DNA from: an uncultured Flavobacteriales bacterium
GTDB taxonomy: Bacteria > Bacteroidota > Bacteroidia > Flavobacteriales > Weeksellaceae
NCBI GenBank assembly: GCA_937876095.1
Contig: CALFIE010000025.1
Location: forward strand, 1 to 59,425
Length of the DNA stretch: 59,425 nucleotides
Direction: 5' to 3'
Part shown: in pieces, positions 1-8,220 of the stretch
How positions within the stretch are numbered: the first letter of the stretch is position 1
How the letters are laid out: each line of letters begins with the position of its first letter
Notes under the pieces: generated by a model
Told to the model about the DNA's origin: nothing
Databases searched by the model: none
Seen by the model: only the letters and a program-made list of their open reading frames with translations
Translations under genes and position numbers: made by a program

Positions 1-1
1 G

Positions 2-1312
2 CAAGAAGCAGAAAAAAGAGTAAAAGACAAAGAACAAAAACTCAACGATGAACTTAGCAAAACTGGCAAATTAGAAAAAGACCTAGATAAACAAATTGCA
101 GATTACGGCAAAAAACACGAAATTTTAGAACGTAAACAGCATGAATTAGATGTTGCGACAGCTCAAAAAGTTGAAATGCTAGAGAAAATCGCCAACTATT
201 CTGCAGAAGATGCCAGAAACGAATTGGTTGAAGCGATGCGTGCAGAAGCAAAAACAAAAGCACAAGCACACGTACAATCTATTATGGAAGAAGCCAATCT
301 CAATGCAAAGCAAGAAGCCAAAAAAATTGTAATCCAAACCATACAAAGAATTGGTACAGAACAAGCCATAGAAAATTCGGTGTCTGTATTCAATATAGAA
401 TCAGATGAAATCAAAGGGCGAATTATTGGTAGAGAAGGTAGAAATATTCGTGCACTGGAATCTGCAACAGGTGTAGAAATTATTGTAGATGATACACCAG
501 AAGCAATTTTGCTCTCTTGTTTCGATCCAGTTCGTAGAGAAATTGCACGTTTGTCGCTTCACAGATTGGTTACAGATGGTAGAATTCATCCTGCAAGAAT
601 TGAGGAAGTGGTAGAAAAAACCAGAAAACAAATAGAAGAAGAAATTATAGAAGTAGGTAAACGTACCGTAATCGATTTAGGAGTGCATGGTTTGCATCCA
701 GAATTGGTAAAAATTGTAGGACGTATGAAATTTAGGTCTTCTTATGGTCAAAACCTATTGCAACACTCCAGAGAAGTTGCCAATATTGCTGCAACTATGG
801 CTGCAGAATTGGGACTGAATGTGAAATTGGCAAAAAGAGCAGGTTTGTTACACGATATCGGGAAAGTTCCTGAGCAAGAATCTGAACTTCCGCACGCTTT
901 ACTTGGAATGCAATGGGCAGAAAAATTTGGTGAAAATGCAGAAGTGGTGAATGCAATTGGAGCGCATCACGATGAAGTTGAAATGACCTCGCTATTGTCA
1001 CCAATTATACAAGTTGCCGATGCGATTTCAGGAGCAAGACCAGGAGCTAGAAGACAAGTATTAGAATCCTATATTCAGCGTTTGAAAGATTTAGAATCTG
1101 CTGCATTGAGTTTTGATGGAGTTTCTAGCGCTTATGCAATACAAGCAGGTAGAGAATTGCGTGTGATGGTAGAAAGTGGAAAAGTGAACGATGATATCGC
1201 CAAACAATTATCTTACGACATTTCAGAGAAAATACAGAACGAACTTACGTATCCTGGTCAAGTAAAAGTAACGGTAATTCGTGAAACAAGAGCAGTACAC
1301 ATTGCAAGGTAA
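2..1312 (+). CDS. rny: Ribonuclease Y, 5'-truncated by window edge
   Basis: Membrane-anchored endoribonuclease that starts mRNA turnover. The reading frame is open from base 2, so the real start and the N-terminal membrane anchor lie outside the window; 436 residues are visible against about 520 in the family. The first ~60 visible residues are a charged Lys/Glu-rich coiled coil. A KH domain follows near visible residues 135-200 (GRIIGREGRNIRA), then an HD metal-binding domain (HSREVANIAA, LLHDIGKV around residue 280, AHHDEVE). The C-terminus (VTVIRETRAVHIAR) is the expected family end. A perfect-palindrome terminator follows, so this is the last gene of its transcript. Identity is secure; the start cannot be judged here. 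Confidence 0.96.
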   Translation, partial: QEAEKRVKDKEQKLNDELSKTGKLEKDLDKQIADYGKKHEILERKQHELDVATAQKVEMLEKIANYSAEDARNELVEAMRAEAKTKAQAHVQSIMEEANLNAKQEAKKIVIQTIQRIGTEQAIENSVSVFNIESDEIKGRIIGREGRNIRALESATGVEIIVDDTPEAILLSCFDPVRREIARLSLHRLVTDGRIHPARIEEVVEKTRKQIEEEIIEVGKRTVIDLGVHGLHPELVKIVGRMKFRSSYGQNLLQHSREVANIAATMAAELGLNVKLAKRAGLLHDIGKVPEQESELPHALLGMQWAEKFGENAEVVNAIGAHHDEVEMTSLLSPIIQVADAISGARPGARRQVLESYIQRLKDLESAALSFDGVSSAYAIQAGRELRVMVESGKVNDDIAKQLSYDISEKIQNELTYPGQVKVTVIRETRAVHIAR

Positions 1313-1345
1313 TTTTCTTAAAAATTTTTAAGAATTAAAATAATT

Positions 1346-1381
1346 AAAATCGCCTTTTATCTTAAGATAAAAGGCGATTTT
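1346..1381 (+). terminator. Perfect 36-nt palindromic terminator after rny
   Basis: Two 18-nt arms (1346-1363 and 1364-1381) are exact reverse complements, built on AATCGCCTTTTATCTT, and the distal arm ends in TTTT. It lies 33 bases after the rny stop. Being symmetrical it could act in both directions. Confidence 0.8.
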
Positions 1382-1813
1382 ATGATATAACCTAGGAAAC
1401 GGAGACGTTAAAAAAATTGGAAATTAATCCGTTTTTTTTAAAAAAAATCACTGTTTTTGAGTATCGCCACAAAACTTGAACTCAAGCAACAAACTTTTTT
1501 GCGAGCGAAACCTAACGAAGTGGTTGGACGAACGAAGAGAGTCAATTTTGGAAATTTTAGGATTAATTTTTAATTTTTAGCCGAGTTTCCAAGTCTTGAA
1601 ATAACATTCGCCGGTTCCTTTAAAAAATAAAAAGCGATGAGGCAATTTTTGTTTCTTTTTCATCAAGGAAAAAGATAGTAAAAAAAGAAATTGCGATAAT
1701 TTTCTGATTTTCATTAATGATTAAAACCTAAAAAGCCGTTCCAAAGTTTTTTAATTCCTACAAAATCAGTAAATTTGTAACTGCCAAAACAGATATTTGG
1801 TCAACCCTTTTTT
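1382..1813. other. 432-nt non-coding stretch with an inverted repeat
   Basis: No convincing reading frame. It holds a small CTTGA/TCAAG hairpin near 1478-1489 and a long imperfect inverted repeat at about 1642-1694 (GCAATTTTTGTTTC ... GAAATTGC, with inner CTTTTTC/GAAAAAG). The last 45 bases carry the promoter of the J-domain gene. The text resembles dispersed intergenic repeats of Chryseobacterium-like genomes, but other copies cannot be checked from one window. Confidence 0.5.
1770..1777 (+). promoter_or_regulatory. -7 box TAAATTTG for the J-domain gene
   Basis: Perfect match to the Bacteroidota primary-sigma -7 consensus TAnnTTTG, 36 bases before the proposed TTG start. I see no good TTG at -33. 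Confidence 0.5.
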
Positions 1814-2437
1814 TTGAAAGATTACTACTATTTTCTGGGTGTAAAAACTGATGCTTCAGAAGAAGACATCAAAAAAGCCTACCGAAAACTCTCCCTAAAA
1901 TATCATCCAGATAAGAATGATAACGATGCGTTTTTTGCAGACCGTTTCCGTGAGATTCAGGAAGCGTATGAAGCTTTGAGTGATACCAAAAAGCGTGAAA
2001 TTTACGATGACAATTTGCAAACTTCTGACAGTACTAGAAAGTCTAATTTACCTCCAATTATCAAAAATTTTTCAGCAAGTACTATTAGAGCAAAAAAAGG
2101 GGAAGAAATCACCATTTATTGGCAAACAGAACATGCAGATTTTGTGAAAATTTTACCTTTTGGTCTTGAAAATTCTCAGGGTGAACGTACTTTTAAAATT
2201 AAAGAATTCAAAAATCACAAATTTGAAATATTGTTGCACGCAACCAATACTACCATTCATAAAACTATTGTGCAGGGAATCACCATCACCGAAAGTTTTG
2301 GCGAAAATAGTCCGAAAATTTCTAAAAATCCAACTGAAAATAGGAGCGGTTTTAGCAAAAAACCATCATCAGTTTTTAAATATATTGCAGTGGTGATACT
2401 AATTCTACTTTTGTTATTATTAATAATTCAGTTATAA
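1814..2437 (+). CDS. Membrane-anchored J-domain (DnaJ-like) protein
   Basis: Residues 1-68 are a J domain: DYYYFLGV opening, KKAYRKLSLKYHPDKN with the HPD motif that stimulates DnaK ATPase, and EIQEAYEALSD helix III. Residues ~75-155 look like an all-beta domain (IIKNFSASTIRAKKGEEITIYW). A single C-terminal hydrophobic segment (~187-207, YIAVVILILLLLLLIIQL) should tail-anchor it in the membrane. There is no G/F region, zinc finger or substrate-binding domain, so it is a type III J-protein and not DnaJ itself. The start is a TTG after a run of eight T; no ATG is available between it and the upstream in-frame stop at 1778, and the J domain begins immediately. Client unknown. Confidence 0.85.
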   Translation: MKDYYYFLGVKTDASEEDIKKAYRKLSLKYHPDKNDNDAFFADRFREIQEAYEALSDTKKREIYDDNLQTSDSTRKSNLPPIIKNFSASTIRAKKGEEITIYWQTEHADFVKILPFGLENSQGERTFKIKEFKNHKFEILLHATNTTIHKTIVQGITITESFGENSPKISKNPTENRSGFSKKPSSVFKYIAVVILILLLLLLIIQL

Positions 2438-2460
2438 TTTTTTAAGAAAATTTTTTATTG

Positions 2461-2486
2461 AAAATGATGGGTGAATCATCATTTTT
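2461..2486 (+). terminator. Terminator after the J-domain gene
   Basis: AAAATGATG and CATCATTTTT form a stem around a 7-nt loop, ending in a T run, 23 bases after the stop. Confidence 0.65.
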
Positions 2487-2574
2487 GCTTTTCAGTATTT
2501 GAGAATTTGAAATCACAACCAAAATTTGTAAATTTACAGCACCGTTTTTTTAGGTATAAATCAATAAAAAGTAT

Positions 2575-5433
2575 ATGAATACACAAGCATTTGTAAACCG
2601 CCATATTTCGTTGAACGAAGCGGACAAAAATGAAATGTTGAACAAATTGGGCGTCTCTTCTATCGACGAACTTATTTCACAAACCATCCCAGATTCTATT
2701 AGATTAGAAAACGATTTGAAGATTTCGGAACCCATTTCGGAATACGATATGTTGAGACACAGCAAAAAATTGTCGGCCAAAAATGCAGATTTTATGAATT
2801 ACATTGGTTTTGGCTATCACAACAGTATCTTACCATCGGTTATCAAAAGAAATATTTTAGAAAATCCATCTTGGTACACTGCTTATACTCCGTATCAAGC
2901 TGAAATTGCGCAAGGTAGGTTAGAAGCTTTGTTGAATTTCCAAACGGTAATTTGTGATCTTACAGGTTTCAAATTAGCCAATGCATCTTTATTAGATGAA
3001 TCCACAGCTGCTGCAGAAGCAATGCATATGTTTTACCAAAGTAGAACCAAAGATCAAAAAAATGCCAATGCTAACAAATTTTTTGTATCGGATTTGGTTT
3101 TTCCACAAACCATCGCTGTACTCAAAACCAAAGCAGAAGCATTGGGAATAGATGTGATCGTTGGTAACCACAGAAATCATCAGTTTAATGACTCATATTT
3201 TGGCGTTTTATTGCAATATCCTGGGAAAAACGGGGTAGTTTTAGATTATACAGAAAATATTACTTATTACAAAGAGAATAATTTACAGGTGGTAGTTGCT
3301 TGTGATCCACTTGCTTTGGTAAAATTGAAATCTCCTGCAGAAATGGGCGCAGATTGTGCAGTAGGAACCACGCAAAGATTCGGAATTCCTATGGGTTATG
3401 GTGGTCCACACGCAGCATTTTTTGCTTGTAAAGAGGAGTATAAAAGAGATATTCCTGGTAGAATTATTGGTGTTTCACAAGATATGTACGGGAAACGTGC
3501 GCTCAGAATGGCGCTACAAACACGTGAACAACACATTAAACGAGAAAAAGCTACCAGCAATATTTGTACAGCGCAAGTTTTGTTGGCTGTTATGGCTTCT
3601 ATGTATTGCGTATATCACGGTCCGAAAGGTTTGGCTTTTATAGCAGATCAAATTCATTACAAAACCAATGCTTTAGCTAATGCTTTGAAAATTTTAGGGT
3701 ATGATGTTGTTGAAGATACTGTTTTTTATACCGTAAAAATTAGATTGCACGAAGAAGAAAAAATGGCATTGATGAGATTGATGCGTGATCGCAAAATTAA
3801 TCTTAATTATTTTACAGAAGGTATTGTAAGTATTGCCATTAACGAAAGTTCTACCATAGAAAAACTGGATATTTTATTGGAAGCTTTTGCTCAGTTTAAG
3901 GATAAGCAAGCTTTCAAAATTAGTTTAAAAGAAGAATCCAATATTCCTACTGAATTATTGAGAAAAGATGCCATCTTAACCGAAGAAGTTTTCAATAAAT
4001 ACCACACCGAAACCGAACTGATGCGCTACATCAAAAAACTGGAACGTAAAGACCTTTCTCTTACCCATTCTATGATTTCGCTAGGATCTTGTACGATGAA
4101 ACTGAATGCAGCTACACAAATGTTGCCACTTTCTTGGGGAGATTGGGGAAGTGTACATCCTTTTGTACCAACCGAACAAGCAGGTGGTTACCAAGAATTG
4201 ATAAAAACGCTAGAAAAAGATTTAGCAGAAATTACAGGTTTTGCAGCTACTTCGCTTCAACCAAATTCAGGTGCGCAAGGTGAATATGCAGGTCTTATGG
4301 TGATTCGTGCTTACCACAAATCTCGTGGAGATTTGCACAGAGATGTGGTACTGATTCCGCAATCTGCACACGGAACCAATCCTGCTTCTGCAGTTTTGGC
4401 AGGGATGAAAGTAGTAGTGGTTAAAAATCTGGAAAACGGTGAAATAGATTTCGAAGATTTGAAACTGAAAGTAGCCGAAAATAAAGATAATTTGTCCGCA
4501 TTTATGATTACTTATCCTTCTACTTATGGTTTTTTTGATGATAATGTGAAAGAAATCACGGCTCTCATTCACGAAAACGGAGGTCAAGTTTATATGGATG
4601 GTGCCAATATGAATGCACAAGTTGGTTTCACCTCTCCTGGAAATATTGGTGCAGACGTTTGTCACCTCAATTTACATAAAACATTTGCCATTCCTCACGG
4701 AGGAGGTGGACCTGGAGTTGGACCAATTTGTGTTGCAAAACATTTGGTACCATTTTTACCAAGCAATCCGAATATAAAAATTGGTGGTAAAGAAGCAATA
4801 GATGCTATTTCTGCCGCACCTTATGGTTCTGCATTGGTATTGAATATTTCTTACTCGTACATTAAAATGTTGGGAACCGATGGTTTGAAAAAAGCAACAG
4901 AATATGCGATTCTCAACGCCAATTATTTGAAAGACGTTTTGAAAGATCATTTCCATATTTTGTATTCTAACAAAAATGGAAGAGTAGCACACGAATGTAT
5001 TGTAGATTTCCGACCTTTCAAACAATTCGGTATCGAAGTTGGTGATGTTGCCAAAAGATTGATGGATTATGGTTTCCATGCACCAACAGTGAGTTTTCCT
5101 GTTGCAGGAACCTTAATGATTGAGCCAACCGAAAGCGAAAGCAAAGACGAAATCGATCGTTTTGCTGCAGCACTCATCAATATCAAAAAAGAAATTGAGG
5201 AAATTGCAGAAGGAAAAGCCGATGCTAAAAATAATGTACTAAAAAATGCACCACATACAGAACAAGTGGTGATTTCAGATTCTTGGGACAAACCTTATAG
5301 CCGAGAAAAAGCGGCCTATCCTTTGGATTGGGTGAGAGATCACAAATTTTTCGCCTCTGTTTCCAGAGTAGATGATGCTTATGGCGACAGAAATTTGGTT
5401 TGCACCTGCGAACCAACAGAATCTTATATGTAA
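2575..5433 (+). CDS. gcvP: Glycine dehydrogenase (decarboxylating), P protein
   Basis: PLP enzyme of the glycine cleavage system: it decarboxylates glycine and passes the aminomethyl group to the lipoyl arm of GcvH. At 952 residues it is a full-length fused P protein (both halves in one chain), as in Proteobacteria and Bacteroidota, not the split gcvPA/gcvPB form. Landmarks are the N-terminal FVNRHISLNEADKNEML, YTPYQAEIAQGRLEALLNFQ, MGYGGPHAAFFA, the second-half start SLGSCTMKLNAA, and the PLP-binding Lys702 in HLNLHKTFAIPHGGGGPG. gcvT and gcvH are not adjacent, so the cleavage genes are dispersed. ATG at 2575 has an A-rich leader. A strong hairpin terminator follows. Confidence 0.98.
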   Translation: MNTQAFVNRHISLNEADKNEMLNKLGVSSIDELISQTIPDSIRLENDLKISEPISEYDMLRHSKKLSAKNADFMNYIGFGYHNSILPSVIKRNILENPSWYTAYTPYQAEIAQGRLEALLNFQTVICDLTGFKLANASLLDESTAAAEAMHMFYQSRTKDQKNANANKFFVSDLVFPQTIAVLKTKAEALGIDVIVGNHRNHQFNDSYFGVLLQYPGKNGVVLDYTENITYYKENNLQVVVACDPLALVKLKSPAEMGADCAVGTTQRFGIPMGYGGPHAAFFACKEEYKRDIPGRIIGVSQDMYGKRALRMALQTREQHIKREKATSNICTAQVLLAVMASMYCVYHGPKGLAFIADQIHYKTNALANALKILGYDVVEDTVFYTVKIRLHEEEKMALMRLMRDRKINLNYFTEGIVSIAINESSTIEKLDILLEAFAQFKDKQAFKISLKEESNIPTELLRKDAILTEEVFNKYHTETELMRYIKKLERKDLSLTHSMISLGSCTMKLNAATQMLPLSWGDWGSVHPFVPTEQAGGYQELIKTLEKDLAEITGFAATSLQPNSGAQGEYAGLMVIRAYHKSRGDLHRDVVLIPQSAHGTNPASAVLAGMKVVVVKNLENGEIDFEDLKLKVAENKDNLSAFMITYPSTYGFFDDNVKEITALIHENGGQVYMDGANMNAQVGFTSPGNIGADVCHLNLHKTFAIPHGGGGPGVGPICVAKHLVPFLPSNPNIKIGGKEAIDAISAAPYGSALVLNISYSYIKMLGTDGLKKATEYAILNANYLKDVLKDHFHILYSNKNGRVAHECIVDFRPFKQFGIEVGDVAKRLMDYGFHAPTVSFPVAGTLMIEPTESESKDEIDRFAAALINIKKEIEEIAEGKADAKNNVLKNAPHTEQVVISDSWDKPYSREKAAYPLDWVRDHKFFASVSRVDDAYGDRNLVCTCEPTESYM

Positions 5434-5442
5434 TATAGATAG

Positions 5443-5464
5443 GAATGCGCCTTTTTGCGCGTTC
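5443..5464 (+). other. GC-rich hairpin just after gcvP
   Basis: GAATGCGC and GCGCGTTC pair over 8 bp (one G-T) around a 6-nt loop, nine bases after the gcvP stop and eight bases ahead of the terminator. It has no following T run. It may protect the mRNA 3' end; role inferred. Confidence 0.45.
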
Positions 5465-5471
5465 AAAATAT

Positions 5472-5501
5472 AAAAAATCCCGAAATTTTTCGGGATTTTT
5501 T
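5472..5501 (+). terminator. Strong terminator after gcvP
   Basis: AAAAAATCCCGAAA (5472-5485) pairs with TTTTCGGGATTTTTT (from 5488), ending in six T. The near-symmetrical form allows termination in either direction. Confidence 0.85.
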
Positions 5502-5519
5502 ATTTCAAAAATTTCCTCG

Positions 5520-5527
5520 TATTTTTG
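5520..5527 (+). promoter_or_regulatory. -7 box TATTTTTG directly before dgt
   Basis: Exact TAnnTTTG match ending only three bases before the ATG at 5531. If used, transcription would begin at or within a few bases of the start codon, giving a leaderless mRNA. No TTG is seen at the -33 spacing. Confidence 0.4.
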
Positions 5528-5530
5528 AAA

Positions 5531-6883
5531 ATGCTTCTCAACCAAATTTTCAGCAATCAACGCACCGGAAATCACGAAAATTCTGTGGTTTCACGAACCG
5601 ATTTTCAAAGGGATTTTGACCGCATAATTTTTTCGGCTTCGTTCAGGCGTTTGCAAAACAAGACACAAGTTTTTCCGCTTCCTGGTAGTGTTTTTGTGCA
5701 CAATCGTTTGACGCATTCTCTTGAAGTTTCATCTGTTGGTCGTAGTTTGGGAAGTTTGGCAGGAGAATTTATTTTCAAAAAATTTGAAAATGAGTTAGAC
5801 GAAAACGCCAAAAATTTCTATCAGCATCAATTGCACAATGTGATTGCTTCAGCTTGTTTGTGCCACGATGTTGGAAATCCCGCATTTGGACATTCTGGTG
5901 AAGACGCTATTGCCAGTTATTTTGAAAAAAATCAAGATTTAAAGCAACTTTTCAACGAAAAAGAATGGGCAGATTTGGTGAATTTCGAAGGAAATGCCAA
6001 TGCAATTCGTGTACTTACGCACCAGCAAATCGGGAAAGACGAAGGCGGAATTCAGTTAACGCATTCTACTTTGGCAAGCATCGCCAAATATCCTTGTGAA
6101 GCCATTGCCAAGAAAAAAGGTCAGATTAATCGTAAAAAATTTGGATTTTTCCAAAGCGAAAAAACGACTTTTCTGCAAATTGCAAATTCTACCAAAATGT
6201 TGCTTGAAAACTCAGAACCAACGATTTACAAAAGGCATCCTTTCGTTTGGTTGGTAGAATCAGCAGACGATATTTGCTACAACATCATCGATATGGAAGA
6301 TGCGCACCGATTGGGAATTATTTCGACGGCAGATTGCGAAAATTTGTTCTATAACTTGATAAAATCTGTAGATACAGATATCAAAAGAGTAGAGGATAAA
6401 CTGCAAATTATTACCAATCCGAACGAAAAAATATCGTATTTGCGTGCAAAAGTAATCAATGCACTGATTAATAAATCTACAGAATTATTTCAATTAAATT
6501 TTGAAGATATTTTAGATGGAAATCTGAATGTTCCACTCCTCGAAATTTTTAAAAACGTAAACAAAGATTTGCAGGAAATCGAGCGATTTTCCATTGAAAA
6601 AATATATGGACATAGAAGCGTCGTAGAAATAGAAAATGCAGGCTACAACGTCATGTACGAATTGCTGAACCATTTTATTCCACCCATTATTAAAGATAAA
6701 TCTGAAAGAAAATCTTACGACAAAAAAGCACTTCAACTCATTCCAAATCAGTTTATTTATGATAATGGAACGGTGTACGAAAAAGTTTTGGGTGTTTTAG
6801 ATTTCGTATCAGGAATGACCGACAATTTTGCGACCGATCTCTACCGAAAAATCAAGGGAATTGATATTGGGATGACGATGTAA
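5531..6883 (+). CDS. dgt: Deoxyguanosinetriphosphate triphosphohydrolase (dGTPase)
   Basis: HD-domain enzyme that hydrolyses dGTP to deoxyguanosine and triphosphate, tuning dNTP pools. The family opening RTDFQRDFDRIIFSASFRRLQNKTQVFP is intact, followed by the first HD histidine in NRLTHSLEV and the His112-Asp113 pair in CHDVGNPAFGHSGEDAI. Residues near WLVESADDICYNIIDMEDA hold the third HD aspartate. Length 450 residues is normal. I chose ATG 5531 over the in-frame TTG at 5525 because family members begin a few residues before the conserved RTDF segment and the TTG overlaps the -7 box. It stands alone between two terminators. Confidence 0.95.
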   Translation: MLLNQIFSNQRTGNHENSVVSRTDFQRDFDRIIFSASFRRLQNKTQVFPLPGSVFVHNRLTHSLEVSSVGRSLGSLAGEFIFKKFENELDENAKNFYQHQLHNVIASACLCHDVGNPAFGHSGEDAIASYFEKNQDLKQLFNEKEWADLVNFEGNANAIRVLTHQQIGKDEGGIQLTHSTLASIAKYPCEAIAKKKGQINRKKFGFFQSEKTTFLQIANSTKMLLENSEPTIYKRHPFVWLVESADDICYNIIDMEDAHRLGIISTADCENLFYNLIKSVDTDIKRVEDKLQIITNPNEKISYLRAKVINALINKSTELFQLNFEDILDGNLNVPLLEIFKNVNKDLQEIERFSIEKIYGHRSVVEIENAGYNVMYELLNHFIPPIIKDKSERKSYDKKALQLIPNQFIYDNGTVYEKVLGVLDFVSGMTDNFATDLYRKIKGIDIGMTM

Positions 6884-7012
6884 TAAGACACGAGAAGAAA
6901 GTAAAAAGTAAAATTAATTTCATCAAATTTCTAAAAAGCATTTGATTAAAATTGTTAAAAATTTTCCGTAACTTTCACTAAATTTTAAAACTAACAACTA
7001 AAAATTAAAATT

Positions 7013-7951
7013 ATGCCGTACTTAGGAATTATACTTTTTTTAGGATTCATCGTATTGATGGCGTCCTTTTTTACCGTGAAACAAGCAACCGCAGCAATTG
7101 TCGAGAGATTGGGGAAATTTCAATCGGTTCGTCATGCTGGTTTGCATTTGAAAATCCCTTTTATTGACCAAATCTCGAAGCGAATGACGCTTCGTATTCA
7201 GCAATTAGATGTAATGATAGACACCAAAACTTTGGACAATGTGTTCCTGAAAATGAAGGTTTCAGTGCAGTATCAAGTGATCAAAGAACAAGTTGCAGAC
7301 GCATTTTATAGATTAGAAAATCCTGAAAATCAAATTACTTCTTATGTTTTCGATGTAGTAAGAGCAGAAGTTCCGAAACTGAAATTAGATGATGTTTTCG
7401 TAAGAAAAGATGATATTGCAATAGCAGTAAAAGGAGAGTTGCAAGAAGCGATGCAAAGTTATGGCTACGATATTATAAAAGCCTTGGTTACGGATATTGA
7501 TCCTGATGAACAAGTGAAACACGCGATGAACAGAATCAACGCTGCAGAACGAGAAAGAACAGCTGCAGAATATGAATCTGAAGCGCAAAAAATTAGAATT
7601 GTTGCTGTTGCGAAAGCAGAAGCTGAATCTAAAAAACTACAAGGACAAGGTATCGCAGATCAACGTAGAGAAATCGCAAAAGGTTTGGAAGAATCAGTAA
7701 AAATGTTGAATGCAGCAAACATTAATGCACAAGAAGCATCTGCATTAATTGTGGTGACGCAACATTACGATACGCTACATTCCATAGGTGCGAATAATAG
7801 AAGTAATTTGGTTCTTTTGCCAAATTCGCCAAGTTCTGCAAGTTCTATGTTGAATGATTTAATCACAGCGATGACATCTGCCAACAAATTAGAAGAAGCA
7901 GACCGAGGGAAATTACCACCACCGCCAAACGAGCATTTACACGAAATGTAA
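7013..7951 (+). CDS. SPFH/band-7 (stomatin/QmcA-like) membrane protein
   Basis: A single N-terminal membrane segment (residues ~2-22, LGIILFLGFIVLMASFFTV) is followed by a band-7 domain (~23-200: ATAAIVERLGKFQSVRHAGLHLKIPFID, VFDVVRAEVPKLKLDDVFVRKDDIA, IKALVTDIDPDEQVKHAMNRINAAERER) and an Ala/Glu-rich helical region. The family forms membrane-associated oligomeric cages tied to membrane quality control and proteases. The partner NfeD is not adjacent. The C-terminal 40 residues are low complexity (LPNSPSSASS ... LPPPPNEHLHEM). Length 312 is normal. Confidence 0.92.
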   Translation: MPYLGIILFLGFIVLMASFFTVKQATAAIVERLGKFQSVRHAGLHLKIPFIDQISKRMTLRIQQLDVMIDTKTLDNVFLKMKVSVQYQVIKEQVADAFYRLENPENQITSYVFDVVRAEVPKLKLDDVFVRKDDIAIAVKGELQEAMQSYGYDIIKALVTDIDPDEQVKHAMNRINAAERERTAAEYESEAQKIRIVAVAKAEAESKKLQGQGIADQRREIAKGLEESVKMLNAANINAQEASALIVVTQHYDTLHSIGANNRSNLVLLPNSPSSASSMLNDLITAMTSANKLEEADRGKLPPPPNEHLHEM

Positions 7952-7955
7952 AAGG

Positions 7956-7987
7956 AAAAATCCCGAAAAATATTTTTCGGGATTTTT
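7956..7987. terminator. Perfect 32-nt bidirectional terminator
   Basis: AAAAATCCCGAAAAAT and its exact complement ATTTTTCGGGATTTTT abut. It ends the band-7 gene on the plus strand and lies just past the DUF962 remnant on the minus strand. The core CCCGAAA/TTTCGGG is the same as in the gcvP terminator. Confidence 0.82.
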
Positions 7988-7988
7988 T

Positions 7989-8220
7989 TTATGGATTCAA
8001 TTTTTGTTTCCCAATCAAAATTTCAAAAAACAGTTTGAAATCCGTAACCAATTACATGAAGCATCCAAAATAATTGATTTTTAGGTGTATAAAAAGCATA
8101 GAAAAGTAAGACAAAAGTATATAAGTTCCTTTAAAAATGCAATTTTCTGAACGTAGAATTACTGTGTTCTGTCAAATAGAATTTGTAAAATTTTTTATAT
8201 GTTTTAATTCTTTCAGATAT
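7989..8220 (-). pseudogene. Decayed DUF962 (Mpo1-like) gene remnant
   Basis: Reading the minus strand from 8220 gives I-SERIKTYKKFYKFYLTEH, then NSTFRKLHF and a stop at 8131-8133. This matches the N-terminus of ~100-residue DUF962 proteins (pattern M-S-x-R-I-x-(S/T)-(F/Y)-x-x-F-(W/Y)-x-F-Y-L-x-E-H). The expected Met codon is ATA. After the stop the similarity continues in other frames: GTYILL, then LFWMLHVIGYGF, then FEILIGKQKLNP and a stop at 7989-7991. The segment normally lying between GYGF and the last motif (about 30 residues) is missing. Lost start, frameshifts and an internal deletion mark it as dead. It overlaps the stop of the permease upstream, so it was once translationally coupled to it. 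Family assignment is from memory of the motif pattern. Confidence 0.7.

Noticed and set aside
4267..4665. 132-codon minus-strand frame inside gcvP
   Set aside because: Antisense to a well-conserved stretch of gcvP; composition rich in Cys, His and Ile as expected of a shadow frame.
5434..5470. GCGC hairpin after gcvP as a glycine riboswitch remnant
   Set aside because: It is downstream of the gene, only 22 bases long and lacks any aptamer-like core.
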